Position numbers and translations under genes: made by a program. Positions 42,661-49,741 of a DNA stretch of 64,000 nt are shown here, piece by piece. Below the pieces are notes generated by a model. It saw only the letters and a list, made by a program, of their open reading frames with translations, had not been told where the DNA came from and ran no database searches. Within the stretch, counting starts at the first letter, position 1. Each line of letters starts with the position of its first letter. Origin of the DNA: Pseudomonas batumici (GTDB lineage Bacteria > Pseudomonadota > Gammaproteobacteria > Pseudomonadales > Pseudomonadaceae); NCBI RefSeq assembly GCF_000820515.1, contig NZ_JXDG01000064.1:1-64000 (forward strand). Reading direction: 5' to 3'.

Positions 42661-43584
42661 ATGCACCGCCTGCTCACCGGCAGTTTCGTCACGCTGCTGC
42701 TTTTGCTCAACACGCTGGTGCTGTTCGGCCCGCTGATGCTCTTCGCCCTGCTCAAGCTGCTCCTGCCCGGTCGTCTGCGCGACTACGCCAGCGCGGCGGT
42801 GATGTGGATCGCCGAAACCTGGGCCGAGATCGACAAGCTGATCTTCGCCCTGTGCATCCCCACCCGCTGGGATATTCGCGGCGCCGAAGGCCTGCGCGGC
42901 GACACGTCGTACCTGGTGGTCTGCAACCATCAATCCTGGGTCGATATCCCGGCGCTGATCCAGACGCTCAACCGGCGCACGCCATTCTTCAAGTTCTTCC
43001 TCAAGAAGGAACTGATCTGGGTGCCCTTCCTCGGCCTGGCCTGGTGGGCGCTGGACTACCCATTCATGAAGCGCTACTCCAAGGCCTTCCTCGACAAGCA
43101 TCCCGAACTCAAGGGCCATGACCTGGAAATCACCCAGGCCGCCTGCGAGCTGTTCAAGCGCCAGCCGGTGACCGTGGTCAACTACCTGGAAGGCACCCGC
43201 TTCAGCCCGGCCAAGCGCCGGGAGCAGGCCTCGCCCTTCACCCACCTGCTCAAACCCAAGGCCGGCGGCGTGGCCTTCGTGCTGGCGGCCATGGGCGAAC
43301 AGCTGGATGCGATCCTCGACGTCACCGTGGTCTATCCACAGGAGCGGATCCCGGGCTTCTGGGATTTGATCAGCGGCAACCTGCCCAAGGTCATCATCGA
43401 CTTCCAGACCCGCGAATTGACCGCGGACCTGTGGCAGGGCGACTACGAGAACGACCCGCTGTTCCGCCAGCGCATCCAGGACTGGGTCAACCGGATCTGG
43501 AGCGAAAAGGACCAGCGCATCGCTGCCTTGCTTCGCGAAAGCGACCCGGCACCGTCGACCGACAACCTTCGGCAATCCTCATAA
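42661..43584 (+). CDS. Membrane acyltransferase (PlsC domain, YihG-like)
   Basis: 307 aa. A hydrophobic N-terminus (LLLLLNTLVLFGPLMLFALL) is followed by the PlsC domain with the catalytic HX4D motif NHQSWVD (His90, Asp95), FLKKELIWVPFLGLAWWALD and the substrate-binding EGTR near residue 182. YihG-type enzymes acylate lysophosphatidic acid and influence swarming in E. coli. The start at 42661 is preferred; the frame upstream runs through the REPIN. A strong terminator follows. Confidence 0.9.
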   Translation: MHRLLTGSFVTLLLLLNTLVLFGPLMLFALLKLLLPGRLRDYASAAVMWIAETWAEIDKLIFALCIPTRWDIRGAEGLRGDTSYLVVCNHQSWVDIPALIQTLNRRTPFFKFFLKKELIWVPFLGLAWWALDYPFMKRYSKAFLDKHPELKGHDLEITQAACELFKRQPVTVVNYLEGTRFSPAKRREQASPFTHLLKPKAGGVAFVLAAMGEQLDAILDVTVVYPQERIPGFWDLISGNLPKVIIDFQTRELTADLWQGDYENDPLFRQRIQDWVNRIWSEKDQRIAALLRESDPAPSTDNLRQSS

Positions 43585-43626
43585 AAAAACGCATCGAGCG
43601 GCCTGAACCGCTCGATGCGTTTTTAT
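43583..43626. terminator. Bidirectional terminator between acyltransferase and DUF2780 gene
   Basis: AAAACGCATCGAGCGG and CCGCTCGATGCGTTTT form a 16-bp perfect stem with a CTGAA loop and long A/T tracts on both sides. Confidence 0.95.
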
Positions 43627-43643
43627 TCGAGCCCGATGGCTTC

Positions 43644-44183
43644 TCAGCCACCGGCGCCCCAGATACCGCCCAGGCTGTTGAGCAGCGGACCACCGACACC
43701 CTGCTGCCCCAGGTATTGCAGGATCAGCGGGGCAAACTGGCCGACCATGCCGCTGTCCATGCCCAGGGCGCCGAAGGCCTTGTTCAGGTCATCGATGTTC
43801 TGCACATTGCCCAGCGCGCTGCCCACCACCGACGAGTTATCCGACTGGCCGAGCAAACCGCCCAGGCCGGCCAGGGCACCGACACCCGACAGCTGGTCGA
43901 GCCCTGGTACGCTCTGGCTCAACTGCGAATAGTCGTTGTTGCTGAGCTGGTTCTTCGCCAGGCCCAGCATCGCACCGGCGCCACCCACGGCCTGTTCCGG
44001 GGTGACATCCAGCGAGCCCAGGGCGCTGAGCAGACCGCCCGCCGGGGCCATCGCATTGTCACTTTGGCCGCCCTGCATGGCCGAGACCGCATTCGCCGCG
44101 TCGTTCAGACTGAACGCCGCGAACACCGGCGTAGCGGCGAAGGTCAGGAGCGAAGCCAGTACCACACCGCGTGAAATCTTCAT
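43644..44183 (-). CDS. Exported DUF2780 (VcgC/VcgE) protein
   Basis: 179 aa with a signal peptide (MKISRGVVLASLLTFAATPVFA) and a small-residue-rich mature part: LLSALGSLDVTPEQAVGGAG, then repeated GLGGLLGQSDNSSVVG and LQYLGQQGVGGPLL. This pattern fits DUF2780, a periplasmic family of unknown role. The start at 44183 is chosen for the signal peptide; the frame upstream to 44255 is not typical. It is divergent from the fasciclin gene. Confidence 0.85.
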   Translation of the reverse strand: MKISRGVVLASLLTFAATPVFAAFSLNDAANAVSAMQGGQSDNAMAPAGGLLSALGSLDVTPEQAVGGAGAMLGLAKNQLSNNDYSQLSQSVPGLDQLSGVGALAGLGGLLGQSDNSSVVGSALGNVQNIDDLNKAFGALGMDSGMVGQFAPLILQYLGQQGVGGPLLNSLGGIWGAGG

Positions 44184-44322
44184 TGCCACCCCTCTAGAGT
44201 CATCAAAAACACCCGCCAGCAGGCACAGGCGCCGAACACTTGCCATTGGAGTCAAAAAAGCCGGACTTGTTCCCGCCCGCTAATCCTCTCACCGGACCTG
44301 TAAAAAGAATGTGCGGCCTGTG

Positions 44323-44348
44323 CATCCGATCCTCGCCCCCTTGCGTAT
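44323..44348 (+). promoter_or_regulatory. Candidate ECF promoter of the fasciclin gene
   Basis: CATCC (44323-44327), a 16-bp spacer and CGTAT (44344-44348) resemble the SigK-type promoter core (CCATCC with a CGAATA-like -10). It lies 55-80 bp before the fasciclin start. Recognised by eye only. Confidence 0.4.
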
Positions 44349-44402
44349 ATCAAGCACGGCCAGACTCCCTGGCCGACTTCACAGCGACAAGGATTCCTCA
44401 TC

Positions 44403-44990
44403 ATGAAACGCACTTCGATCAAAGCCCCCCTGATTGCCAGCCTGCTGACCCTTGCCTTGTTCGGCGGCCTGGCCGAGGCGGCGAGCATGAGCATGGACCA
44501 CGACAGCGTGACGGTCGGCGGGCAAAGCATGCTGCCGAGCAAGGACATCATCGACAACGCGGTCAACTCCGCCGACCACACCACCCTGGTCACCGCCGTG
44601 AAGGCCGCCGGGCTGGTCAGCACCCTCAAGGGCCAGGGCCCGTTCACCGTCTTCGCCCCCGTCAACGCCGCCTTCGCCGCCCTGCCCGCCGGCACCGTCG
44701 ACAACCTGCTCAAGCCGGAAAACAAAGGCACCCTGAGTCATATCCTCACCTACCACGTGGTGGCCGGGAAACTGGACATGGCCGAGCTGGCCAAGCGCAT
44801 CAAGGCCGGCGGCGGCAAGACCGAACTGACCACCGTGGCCGGTGGCAAGCTGTGGGCGATGATGAACGGCCCGCACAACATCGTGATCAAGGATGAGAAA
44901 GGCACCACCGCCGACATCACCACCTACGACGTCATGCAGTCCAACGGCGTGATCCAGGTGATCGACAAGGTGCTGCTGCCCAAAGGCTGA
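44403..44990 (+). CDS. Secreted fasciclin-domain protein
   Basis: 195 aa with a signal peptide (IKAPLIASLLTLALFGGLAE) and one fasciclin/BIgH3 domain from about residue 55: TTLVTAVKAAGLVSTLKGQG, PFTVFAPVNAAFAALP, LSHILTYHVVAG and the closing NGVIQVIDKVLLPKG. It resembles mycobacterial MPT70. It stands upstream of an ECF sigma factor and its anti-sigma, the same three families as the mycobacterial SigK regulon, so it is a likely target of that sigma factor. It probably acts at the cell surface. Confidence 0.93.
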   Translation: MKRTSIKAPLIASLLTLALFGGLAEAASMSMDHDSVTVGGQSMLPSKDIIDNAVNSADHTTLVTAVKAAGLVSTLKGQGPFTVFAPVNAAFAALPAGTVDNLLKPENKGTLSHILTYHVVAGKLDMAELAKRIKAGGGKTELTTVAGGKLWAMMNGPHNIVIKDEKGTTADITTYDVMQSNGVIQVIDKVLLPKG

Positions 44991-45017
44991 ACCCGGCCCC
45001 GCCGCCGCTCCCGCTCT

Positions 45018-45121
45018 ACTGTAGGAGCCGGCTTGCCGGCGATGAACTCAAGGGCGCCGGGTGTTTCAGGCGCCCCGCGTTATCGTTGACCGCCATCGCC
45101 AGCAAGCTGGCTCCCACAATG
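45018..45121. repeat. REPIN
   Basis: TGTAGGAGCCGGCTTGCCGG near 45020 faces CGCCAGCAAGCTGGCTCCCA near 45097. It separates the fasciclin gene from the sigma factor gene. Confidence 0.88.
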
Positions 45122-45144
45122 GTCGTGCCGCCCGTGAGGCCCTC

Positions 45145-45789
45145 ATGAATGGAACAACCGCCTGCCGTGAACTACCCTCAGCCGGCAACGAGCGCAAAGC
45201 GCGGCCCATTCATCGTCTTTTGATTGACTGGAGAGCAGCCATTTCCACCGCCGACGCCGAACAACTCAGGCAGCTGTTGGCCCAGTGTTCGCTGGGCAAC
45301 CGCCGTGCATTCGAGACGCTGTATCGCAGCGTCGCCCCACGCCTGCACGGCGTGGCCCTGCGGTGCCTGGGCCGTGCGGACCTGGCCGAGGAAGTCCTCC
45401 AGGAAAGCTTCGTGCGTATCTGGAACAACGCCTCGCGCTACGAGGCCCACCTTTCGGCGCCGATGACCTGGATGGTCAACATCACCCGCAACCGGGCCAT
45501 CGACCAGTTGCGCAGGCTCCGCGAAGTGCCCCTGGACGATCGGCAGGCGGAGCGCCTGGCCGACGATAGCCCATCGGCACAAGAACTGCTCGACAGCGCC
45601 CGCCAGTCCAGTGCCCTGAACCGTTGCCTGGAAACCCTGGAGGGCCCGCAACGCCAGTCGATCACCCTGGCCTACTTCCATGGCCTGTCCTACGCGGAAC
45701 TGGCCGAACGACTGCCCGCGCCGCTGGGCTCGGTCAAATCCTGGATACGCCGTGGCATGGAACGCCTGCGCAGGTGCCTTGAATCATGA
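45145..45789 (+). CDS. ECF RNA polymerase sigma factor (SigK/ECF19-like)
   Basis: 214 aa. Region 2 is in residues ~50-110 (RAFETLYRSVAPRLHGVALR, then LAEEVLQESFVRIWNNASRY) and region 4 in ~155-205 (QRQSITLAYFHGLSYAELAE, PLGSVKSWIRRGMERL). It overlaps the anti-sigma gene by 4 bp. The start is uncertain: ATG at 45145 has TGAGG 5 nt upstream and gives a 25-residue extension; a TTG at 45220 would be the minimal start. ECF group and target promoters need a search, but the neighbours suggest the SigK/RskA type. Confidence 0.9.
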   Translation: MNGTTACRELPSAGNERKARPIHRLLIDWRAAISTADAEQLRQLLAQCSLGNRRAFETLYRSVAPRLHGVALRCLGRADLAEEVLQESFVRIWNNASRYEAHLSAPMTWMVNITRNRAIDQLRRLREVPLDDRQAERLADDSPSAQELLDSARQSSALNRCLETLEGPQRQSITLAYFHGLSYAELAERLPAPLGSVKSWIRRGMERLRRCLES

Positions 45790-46460
45790 ACTACCAGAAC
45801 CCCCGCCTGCGCCGCGCCCTGGCTGCCGACTACGCCATCGGCCTGATGTCCAAGGCCGCGCGTCGGCGCTTCGAAGAGCTGATGCGTGATGACGCCAAGC
45901 TGCGCGCCCAGGTCGCCGAATGGCAGGAAAACCTGATGGCCCTGACCGAATCCGTGCCCGACCAGCCGGTACCGGATCGTGTGTGGCAAGGCATTGTGGC
46001 GCGGATCGATCCGCAACGGCTGCACCTGCCCGAGCGGCGGCCGTTCTGGAGCAAGCTGCGGGTCCTGGCGGTGGCCTGTTCGCTGGTGCTGATCGTGGCC
46101 CTGGGCGTGCTCTACAACCACGACCCGGTGAGCGCCAGCGCGACCCTGCTCAGCGGCACGCAAACCCCGGCATTACGGATCAAGGCCCATGCCGAGTACC
46201 TGCAAGTGGAGCCGCTGACCCTGGCGGCGGTGCAAGCCGACCGCAGCCTGGAACTGTGGGTGATTCCAGTGGACGGCAAGCCGGTGTCCCTGGGGCTGGT
46301 GCCGAAGGAAGGCAAGGGGCGAGTCGAGTTGAGCGAAGCGCATAAGGCCTTGCTCGGCACCTCGGTGGTGCTGGCGGTCAGCCTTGAGCCGGCGGGCGGC
46401 TCACCAACCGGGCAACCGACCGGACCGGTGTTGTACCAGGGGCCGCTGGCGGCGCTTTGA
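45786..46460 (+). CDS. RskA-like anti-sigma factor
   Basis: 224 aa. A cytoplasmic N-terminal anti-sigma domain (RRALAADYAIGLMSKAARRR, the RskA-type ASD) is followed by one TM helix at ~97-115 (VACSLVLIVALGVLY) and a periplasmic RskA C-terminal domain ending in QPTGPVLYQGPLAAL. In the SigK system such anti-sigmas are cut by membrane proteolysis to free the sigma factor. No zinc HxxxCxxC motif is present, as usual for RskA. Coupled to the sigma gene by ATGA. Confidence 0.9.
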   Translation: MNYQNPRLRRALAADYAIGLMSKAARRRFEELMRDDAKLRAQVAEWQENLMALTESVPDQPVPDRVWQGIVARIDPQRLHLPERRPFWSKLRVLAVACSLVLIVALGVLYNHDPVSASATLLSGTQTPALRIKAHAEYLQVEPLTLAAVQADRSLELWVIPVDGKPVSLGLVPKEGKGRVELSEAHKALLGTSVVLAVSLEPAGGSPTGQPTGPVLYQGPLAAL

Positions 46461-46513
46461 GCTCCAAGGCTCGCGGCTCGGATCACCCGATAGCCGATTG
46501 GGAAAGGGTCACC

Positions 46514-46711
46514 TCAGAAAGAAGAACCCGCTTTAGGTCGCCTGCTCAGCTTGCCCTTGGCTGCCAGCAACAATCGCAAGCCTTGTGCGACTTCAGGTGC
46601 CTGTAAGACCTCCAAGCGAGCATTCAAGCGCGACACAGCGCTCAACCAGTCTTGGACGCAGCAGGTCTGCGCTTCGGCCATCATCTTTTGGTGAGTCTTG
46701 GCGTTCATCAT
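46514..46711 (-). CDS. Small hypothetical protein, 65 aa
   Basis: A short ORF with a good GGAGTGGA ribosome site just before tandem ATG codons (46711 and 46708). The product has an amphipathic pattern (CVQDWLSAVSRLNARLEVLQ, then VAQGLRLLLAAKGKL) and a basic end. No domain was recognised. It is divergent from the Abi_2 locus, so a link to it is possible, but nothing in the sequence shows one. Confidence 0.5.
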   Translation of the reverse strand: MMNAKTHQKMMAEAQTCCVQDWLSAVSRLNARLEVLQAPEVAQGLRLLLAAKGKLSRRPKAGSSF

Positions 46712-46804
46712 TCCACTCCATCCCGGCCTTGTCAGATCATCGCGCTCATCTTAGGTGTGGGAAGCAACACAAACCACTTCGTATCGGCGTAAAGCAACAT
46801 CTGG

Positions 46805-46936
46805 AAAGGTATTTAACCTTACCGTTTAGGGGACTCGGACTTGCCCATGGCGGGCTGCTACGCCTATAGTTCGCCCAACAAAACCCGCCAAGGCTCTGCG
46901 CGCAAGCGCTTCCTCAAACCGGCGGGTTACTTTTTT
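46805..46936 (+). ncRNA. Structured leader or small RNA ending in a terminator, upstream of Abi_2
   Basis: The 5' region of the Abi_2 gene folds strongly. GGCGGG (46849-46854) can pair with CCCGCC (46884-46889). The same CCCGCC can instead pair, as AACCCGCC, with GGCGGGTT (46921-46928), followed by six T (46931-46936): an intrinsic terminator. Inside it is GCGC-GCAA-GCGC, a GNRA hairpin (46898-46909). The GGGAGG ribosome site comes right after the T run. This looks like an attenuator or a small RNA that ends before the gene. I recall a described AbiF-associated RNA motif in this position; membership needs a covariance search. The 5' end is approximate. Confidence 0.6.
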
Positions 46937-46954
46937 GCGGGAGGCCGCTACAAA

Positions 46955-47875
46955 ATGAAGCGGCCTTTCAGTAAACGTCCTACCTCCTTCCCTGAGCAGG
47001 TTAAGTTGCTGCAGCAACGCGGCATGACCGTCGGCGATCCGGTGCAAGCCGAGTTCTATCTCCAGCAGCTCAACTACTACCGCCTTGGTGCCTATTGGCT
47101 GCCATTCGAAGATGACCATGCCAAACATCGTTTTCGTGCAGGGACTAGCTTCGAAGGCGTACTGAATCTCTATGTTTTTGACCGGGAACTACGCCTACTG
47201 CTGCTGGACGCTATCGAACGTATTGAAGTATCCGTGCGCACGCAATGGGCCTACCAATTAGCTCATTCTCACGGGACGCATGCACACCTCGATCCGTCTC
47301 TAGCCTTCAGGGCTGATCGCTGGCAAAACAATCTGGACAAATTGAGCGACGAGGTACGTCGCTCGGATGAAGTTTTTATACGCCACCTCCTGGACACTTA
47401 CAGCGAGCGCCTGCCTGCGGTCTGGGCCGTCTGTGAAGTCATGTCGCTCGGTTTACTCTCACGCTGGTACAACAATCTTGGACCGATGCGTACGAGACGG
47501 GCCATTGCCGCAAGCTATGGGCTGGATGAAAAAGTCCTGGAGTCCTGGCTCCGCCATCTGTCGCTAGTTCGTAACACCTGCGCTCACCATAGCCGCTTGT
47601 GGAATCGCGACTTCACCATTACACCCGCAGTTCCACGTAGCAAACCTTCAGGTCTACCTCAACAATTCAGTAAACATTCGCGCAAGGTCTATAACACACT
47701 GGTTATTCTGCTCTACCTAATGGATAGCATTGCCCCACAGCATCACTGGCGCCAGCGCTTGAAGGACCTTATCTACAACCATGGCATCCAAGTTGCCGCC
47801 ATGGGCTTTCCGGCCAACTGGCAACAACTTCCTATCTGGAAACTTCAGATCACCCTCCCTACGACAGGAGAATGA
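46955..47875 (+). CDS. Abi_2 family abortive infection protein (AbiD/AbiF-like)
   Basis: 306 aa. The Abi_2 core is clear: FPEQVKLLQQRGMTVGDPVQ, FYLQQLNYYRLGAYWLPFE, LNLYVFDRELRLLLLDAIER and IEVSVRTQWAYQLA. A HEPN-type RNxxxH motif is at 206-211 (RNTCAH), which suggests an RNase-like toxin activity that shuts down infected cells. The ATG at 46955 follows GGGAGG; the frame is open to 46841 but that part is the structured leader. Base composition is slightly more AT-rich than the neighbours. No protein antitoxin is adjacent, so the upstream RNA is a candidate regulator. Confidence 0.9.
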   Translation: MKRPFSKRPTSFPEQVKLLQQRGMTVGDPVQAEFYLQQLNYYRLGAYWLPFEDDHAKHRFRAGTSFEGVLNLYVFDRELRLLLLDAIERIEVSVRTQWAYQLAHSHGTHAHLDPSLAFRADRWQNNLDKLSDEVRRSDEVFIRHLLDTYSERLPAVWAVCEVMSLGLLSRWYNNLGPMRTRRAIAASYGLDEKVLESWLRHLSLVRNTCAHHSRLWNRDFTITPAVPRSKPSGLPQQFSKHSRKVYNTLVILLYLMDSIAPQHHWRQRLKDLIYNHGIQVAAMGFPANWQQLPIWKLQITLPTTGE

Positions 47876-48013
47876 TCAGTAACAATTCCCCACCTTGCTT
47901 CCTCGGAAGCCTGCGGCTTATAGTCCGCCGGTCGCCCTTATTGGCGATACGGGTTTGGCGACTCGTTAAACTCCCATGCGTAAGCCCTATCCTGAACTCC
48001 CGAGGCTTTACCC

Positions 48014-48274
48014 ATGACGAAATACATCCCCCTCACCGCCATCGACTGCCTGATCCCCAGCCTGCTGATCGACGCCGAAAGCCCGACCGATGTGCTTCAC
48101 GCCAACGCCGCCGCCCGCTTCCTCGCGGCGACGCAAATGCTCGAAGCCCTGTCTCACATCGAATTGCACAACGCCAATGACATCGACTTCCAACATATCC
48201 TCCAGGTCCCCGCGATGGTCATGCGCGATGGCTGCGACCTGATGGACGTGCTGGGCTGGCGACTGCGAGCCTGA
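48014..48274 (+). CDS. Small hypothetical protein, 86 aa, 3' end duplicated downstream
   Basis: CGAGG lies ahead of the ATG. The product begins MTKYIPLTAIDCLIPSLLID and continues ATQMLEALSHIELHNANDID, ending MVMRDGCDLMDVLGWRLRA. It is helical and acidic with no TM segment. It somewhat recalls the small DUF3077-like proteins common in Pseudomonas, but I cannot confirm that. Its last 45 codons reappear at 49538-49675, on the far side of the second RHS gene. Possible roles are regulator or immunity protein for the RHS locus; unproven. Confidence 0.65.
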   Translation: MTKYIPLTAIDCLIPSLLIDAESPTDVLHANAAARFLAATQMLEALSHIELHNANDIDFQHILQVPAMVMRDGCDLMDVLGWRLRA

Positions 48275-48318
48275 TCGCTGTTCGCGCCCCTGGTAACTTA
48301 ACGGGGGCGCGAGTAAGA

Positions 48319-48343
48319 ACCTGATAGTTCTGTCAGTAGGCAA
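48319..48343 (+). repeat. RHS leader repeat, copy 2
   Basis: ACCTGATAGTTCTGTCAGTA then GGCAA, differing from copy 1 at two positions. It ends 60 nt before the ATG at 48404. Confidence 0.82.
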
Positions 48344-48403
48344 ATCCTGAGCCTGCGCAGAAACTACGCTCAGAGACCTCGGGTCGCTCTGATACCCACC
48401 GCC

Positions 48404-49450
48404 ATGTCATCACCACGAACCCTGCTGATCCAGTACCGCTACGATCCACTCGACCGGCTGGTGACGTGTACACCGGCCAGCCTGCCGAGCCAGCAGCGTT
48501 TCTACCAGAAAGACCGCCTGGCCACCGAAATCCACGGGATAATCAGCCACTCAATCTTCCAGCAAGAAGAACTGCTGTTGGCCCAGCAACAGCGTCAGGG
48601 GACAACAACCGACACCACCCTGCTGGCGACCGATCAGCAACGCTCCGTCCTGCACACCTTGGACAAGGCACAACGCCAAGCCATCGCCTATAGCCCCTAC
48701 GGCCATCATGCACTGACAAACGGCTCACTGAGTTTGCTGGGGTTCAACGGCGAACGAGCGGATCCGGTGACTGGACATTATTTATTGGGCAATGGCCATC
48801 GAGCGTTCAATACAGTCCTGATGCGATTCAATAGTCCGGATCGGCTGAGTCCGTTTGGCAAGGGAGGGGTTAATGCTTATGCCTATGGGCTGGGCGATCC
48901 TCTGAACAGGGTGGACCCGACCGGACAGTTTGCCGAGTGGTTGCCCTCTGTCCTCGCGATCGCGACGTCAATGCTCAATTTCAAGGTGGCCATCTTCAAC
49001 ACACCCGCCCGCACCAGTCCTTCGATTTGGGCCGCGCGCGCAAGCCTGATCGCGGTGCCCTTGTCCATCACGGGAGTGGTTATGCAGTTGGCGGGCAACG
49101 AGGAGACGAAAAAGTCCGGCCAGATCCTGGCGGTAGCTGGAGCCGGTATTTCGATACTGGGACTGACCGCCAGATTGACGTTGGGTGTGAGAAATATCCT
49201 GAGGGCACCCAAGCCCATGTCCAAGATCCGGAACAATCTCAAAGACCTCTTCGGCATTAAAAAACCTTCCACTCGATCCGCTCAGGCAGTTCCCCAGGGA
49301 CAGAAGCAGAGCGCCGTTGTTTCCGGACCATCTGGCATTGAACCTGAGTGGAAGCCCCCGCCCCGCCTGGAATTTCACCAGAATGGGCGGGTCTCTCCAC
49401 CAAAAGCCCCTCGAAATTCTTCACTGGCCGATGCCATCCGCCGTACTTGA
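48404..49450 (+). CDS. Orphan RHS-core protein with hydrophobic C-terminal domain (2)
   Basis: 348 aa. The core is closely similar to the first RHS gene (QYRYDPLDRLVTCTP, LLGFNGERADPVTGHYLLGN, RFNSPDRLSPFGKGG, DPLNRVDPTG). After the junction the sequence is unrelated to copy 1: three hydrophobic stretches (WLPSVLAIATSMLNF, ASLIAVPLSITGVVMQLA, ILAVAGAGISILGLTA) and a basic, proline-rich tail. The tip may therefore act in a membrane. There is no signal peptide or secretion adaptor. No clear immunity gene follows; the next reading frame is a truncated copy of the gene upstream. Confidence 0.82.
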   Translation: MSSPRTLLIQYRYDPLDRLVTCTPASLPSQQRFYQKDRLATEIHGIISHSIFQQEELLLAQQQRQGTTTDTTLLATDQQRSVLHTLDKAQRQAIAYSPYGHHALTNGSLSLLGFNGERADPVTGHYLLGNGHRAFNTVLMRFNSPDRLSPFGKGGVNAYAYGLGDPLNRVDPTGQFAEWLPSVLAIATSMLNFKVAIFNTPARTSPSIWAARASLIAVPLSITGVVMQLAGNEETKKSGQILAVAGAGISILGLTARLTLGVRNILRAPKPMSKIRNNLKDLFGIKKPSTRSAQAVPQGQKQSAVVSGPSGIEPEWKPPPRLEFHQNGRVSPPKAPRNSSLADAIRRT

Positions 49451-49466
49451 ACCCAGCCGGGCAAAA

Positions 49467-49491
49467 ACCTGATACTTCTGCCAGTAGCCAA
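49467..49491 (+). repeat. RHS leader repeat, copy 3 (orphan)
   Basis: ACCTGATACTTCTGCCAGTA then GCCAA, 16 bp after the stop of the second RHS gene. No RHS core follows it. It is probably the remnant or join of another cassette. Confidence 0.75.
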
Positions 49492-49537
49492 GTGTCAGGA
49501 GCAATCAGAGGCTGTTTCTGAAATAGTCACCCTGAAA

Positions 49538-49675
49538 ATGCTCGAAGCCCTGTCCCGCATCGAACTGCACAACGCCAATGACATCGACTTCCAACACATC
49601 CTCCAAGTCCCCGCGATGGTCCTGCGCGATGGCTGCGATCTGATGGACGTATTGGGCTGGCGGCTGCGGGCCTGA
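49538..49675 (+). pseudogene. Truncated duplicate of the 86 aa gene
   Basis: The 138 bp from ATGCTCGAAGCCCTGTC to the stop match 48137-48274 at roughly 92 percent, keeping the frame to the shared ending VLGWRLRA. The first 41 codons of the full gene are missing. It could still be translated as 45 aa but has no good ribosome site. It marks the right flank of the second RHS cassette. Confidence 0.75.
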
Positions 49676-49694
49676 TCGCCGAATTTCACCCACT

Positions 49695-49723
49695 AAAAAG
49701 GGCGACCGAAGTCGCCCTTTTTC
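49695..49723. terminator. Bidirectional terminator
   Basis: AAAAAGGGCGAC-CGAA-GTCGCCCTTTTT. It ends the RHS locus on one side and fdhA on the other. Confidence 0.93.
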
Positions 49724-49741
49724 CGTCTTGCCCTTTACTGC

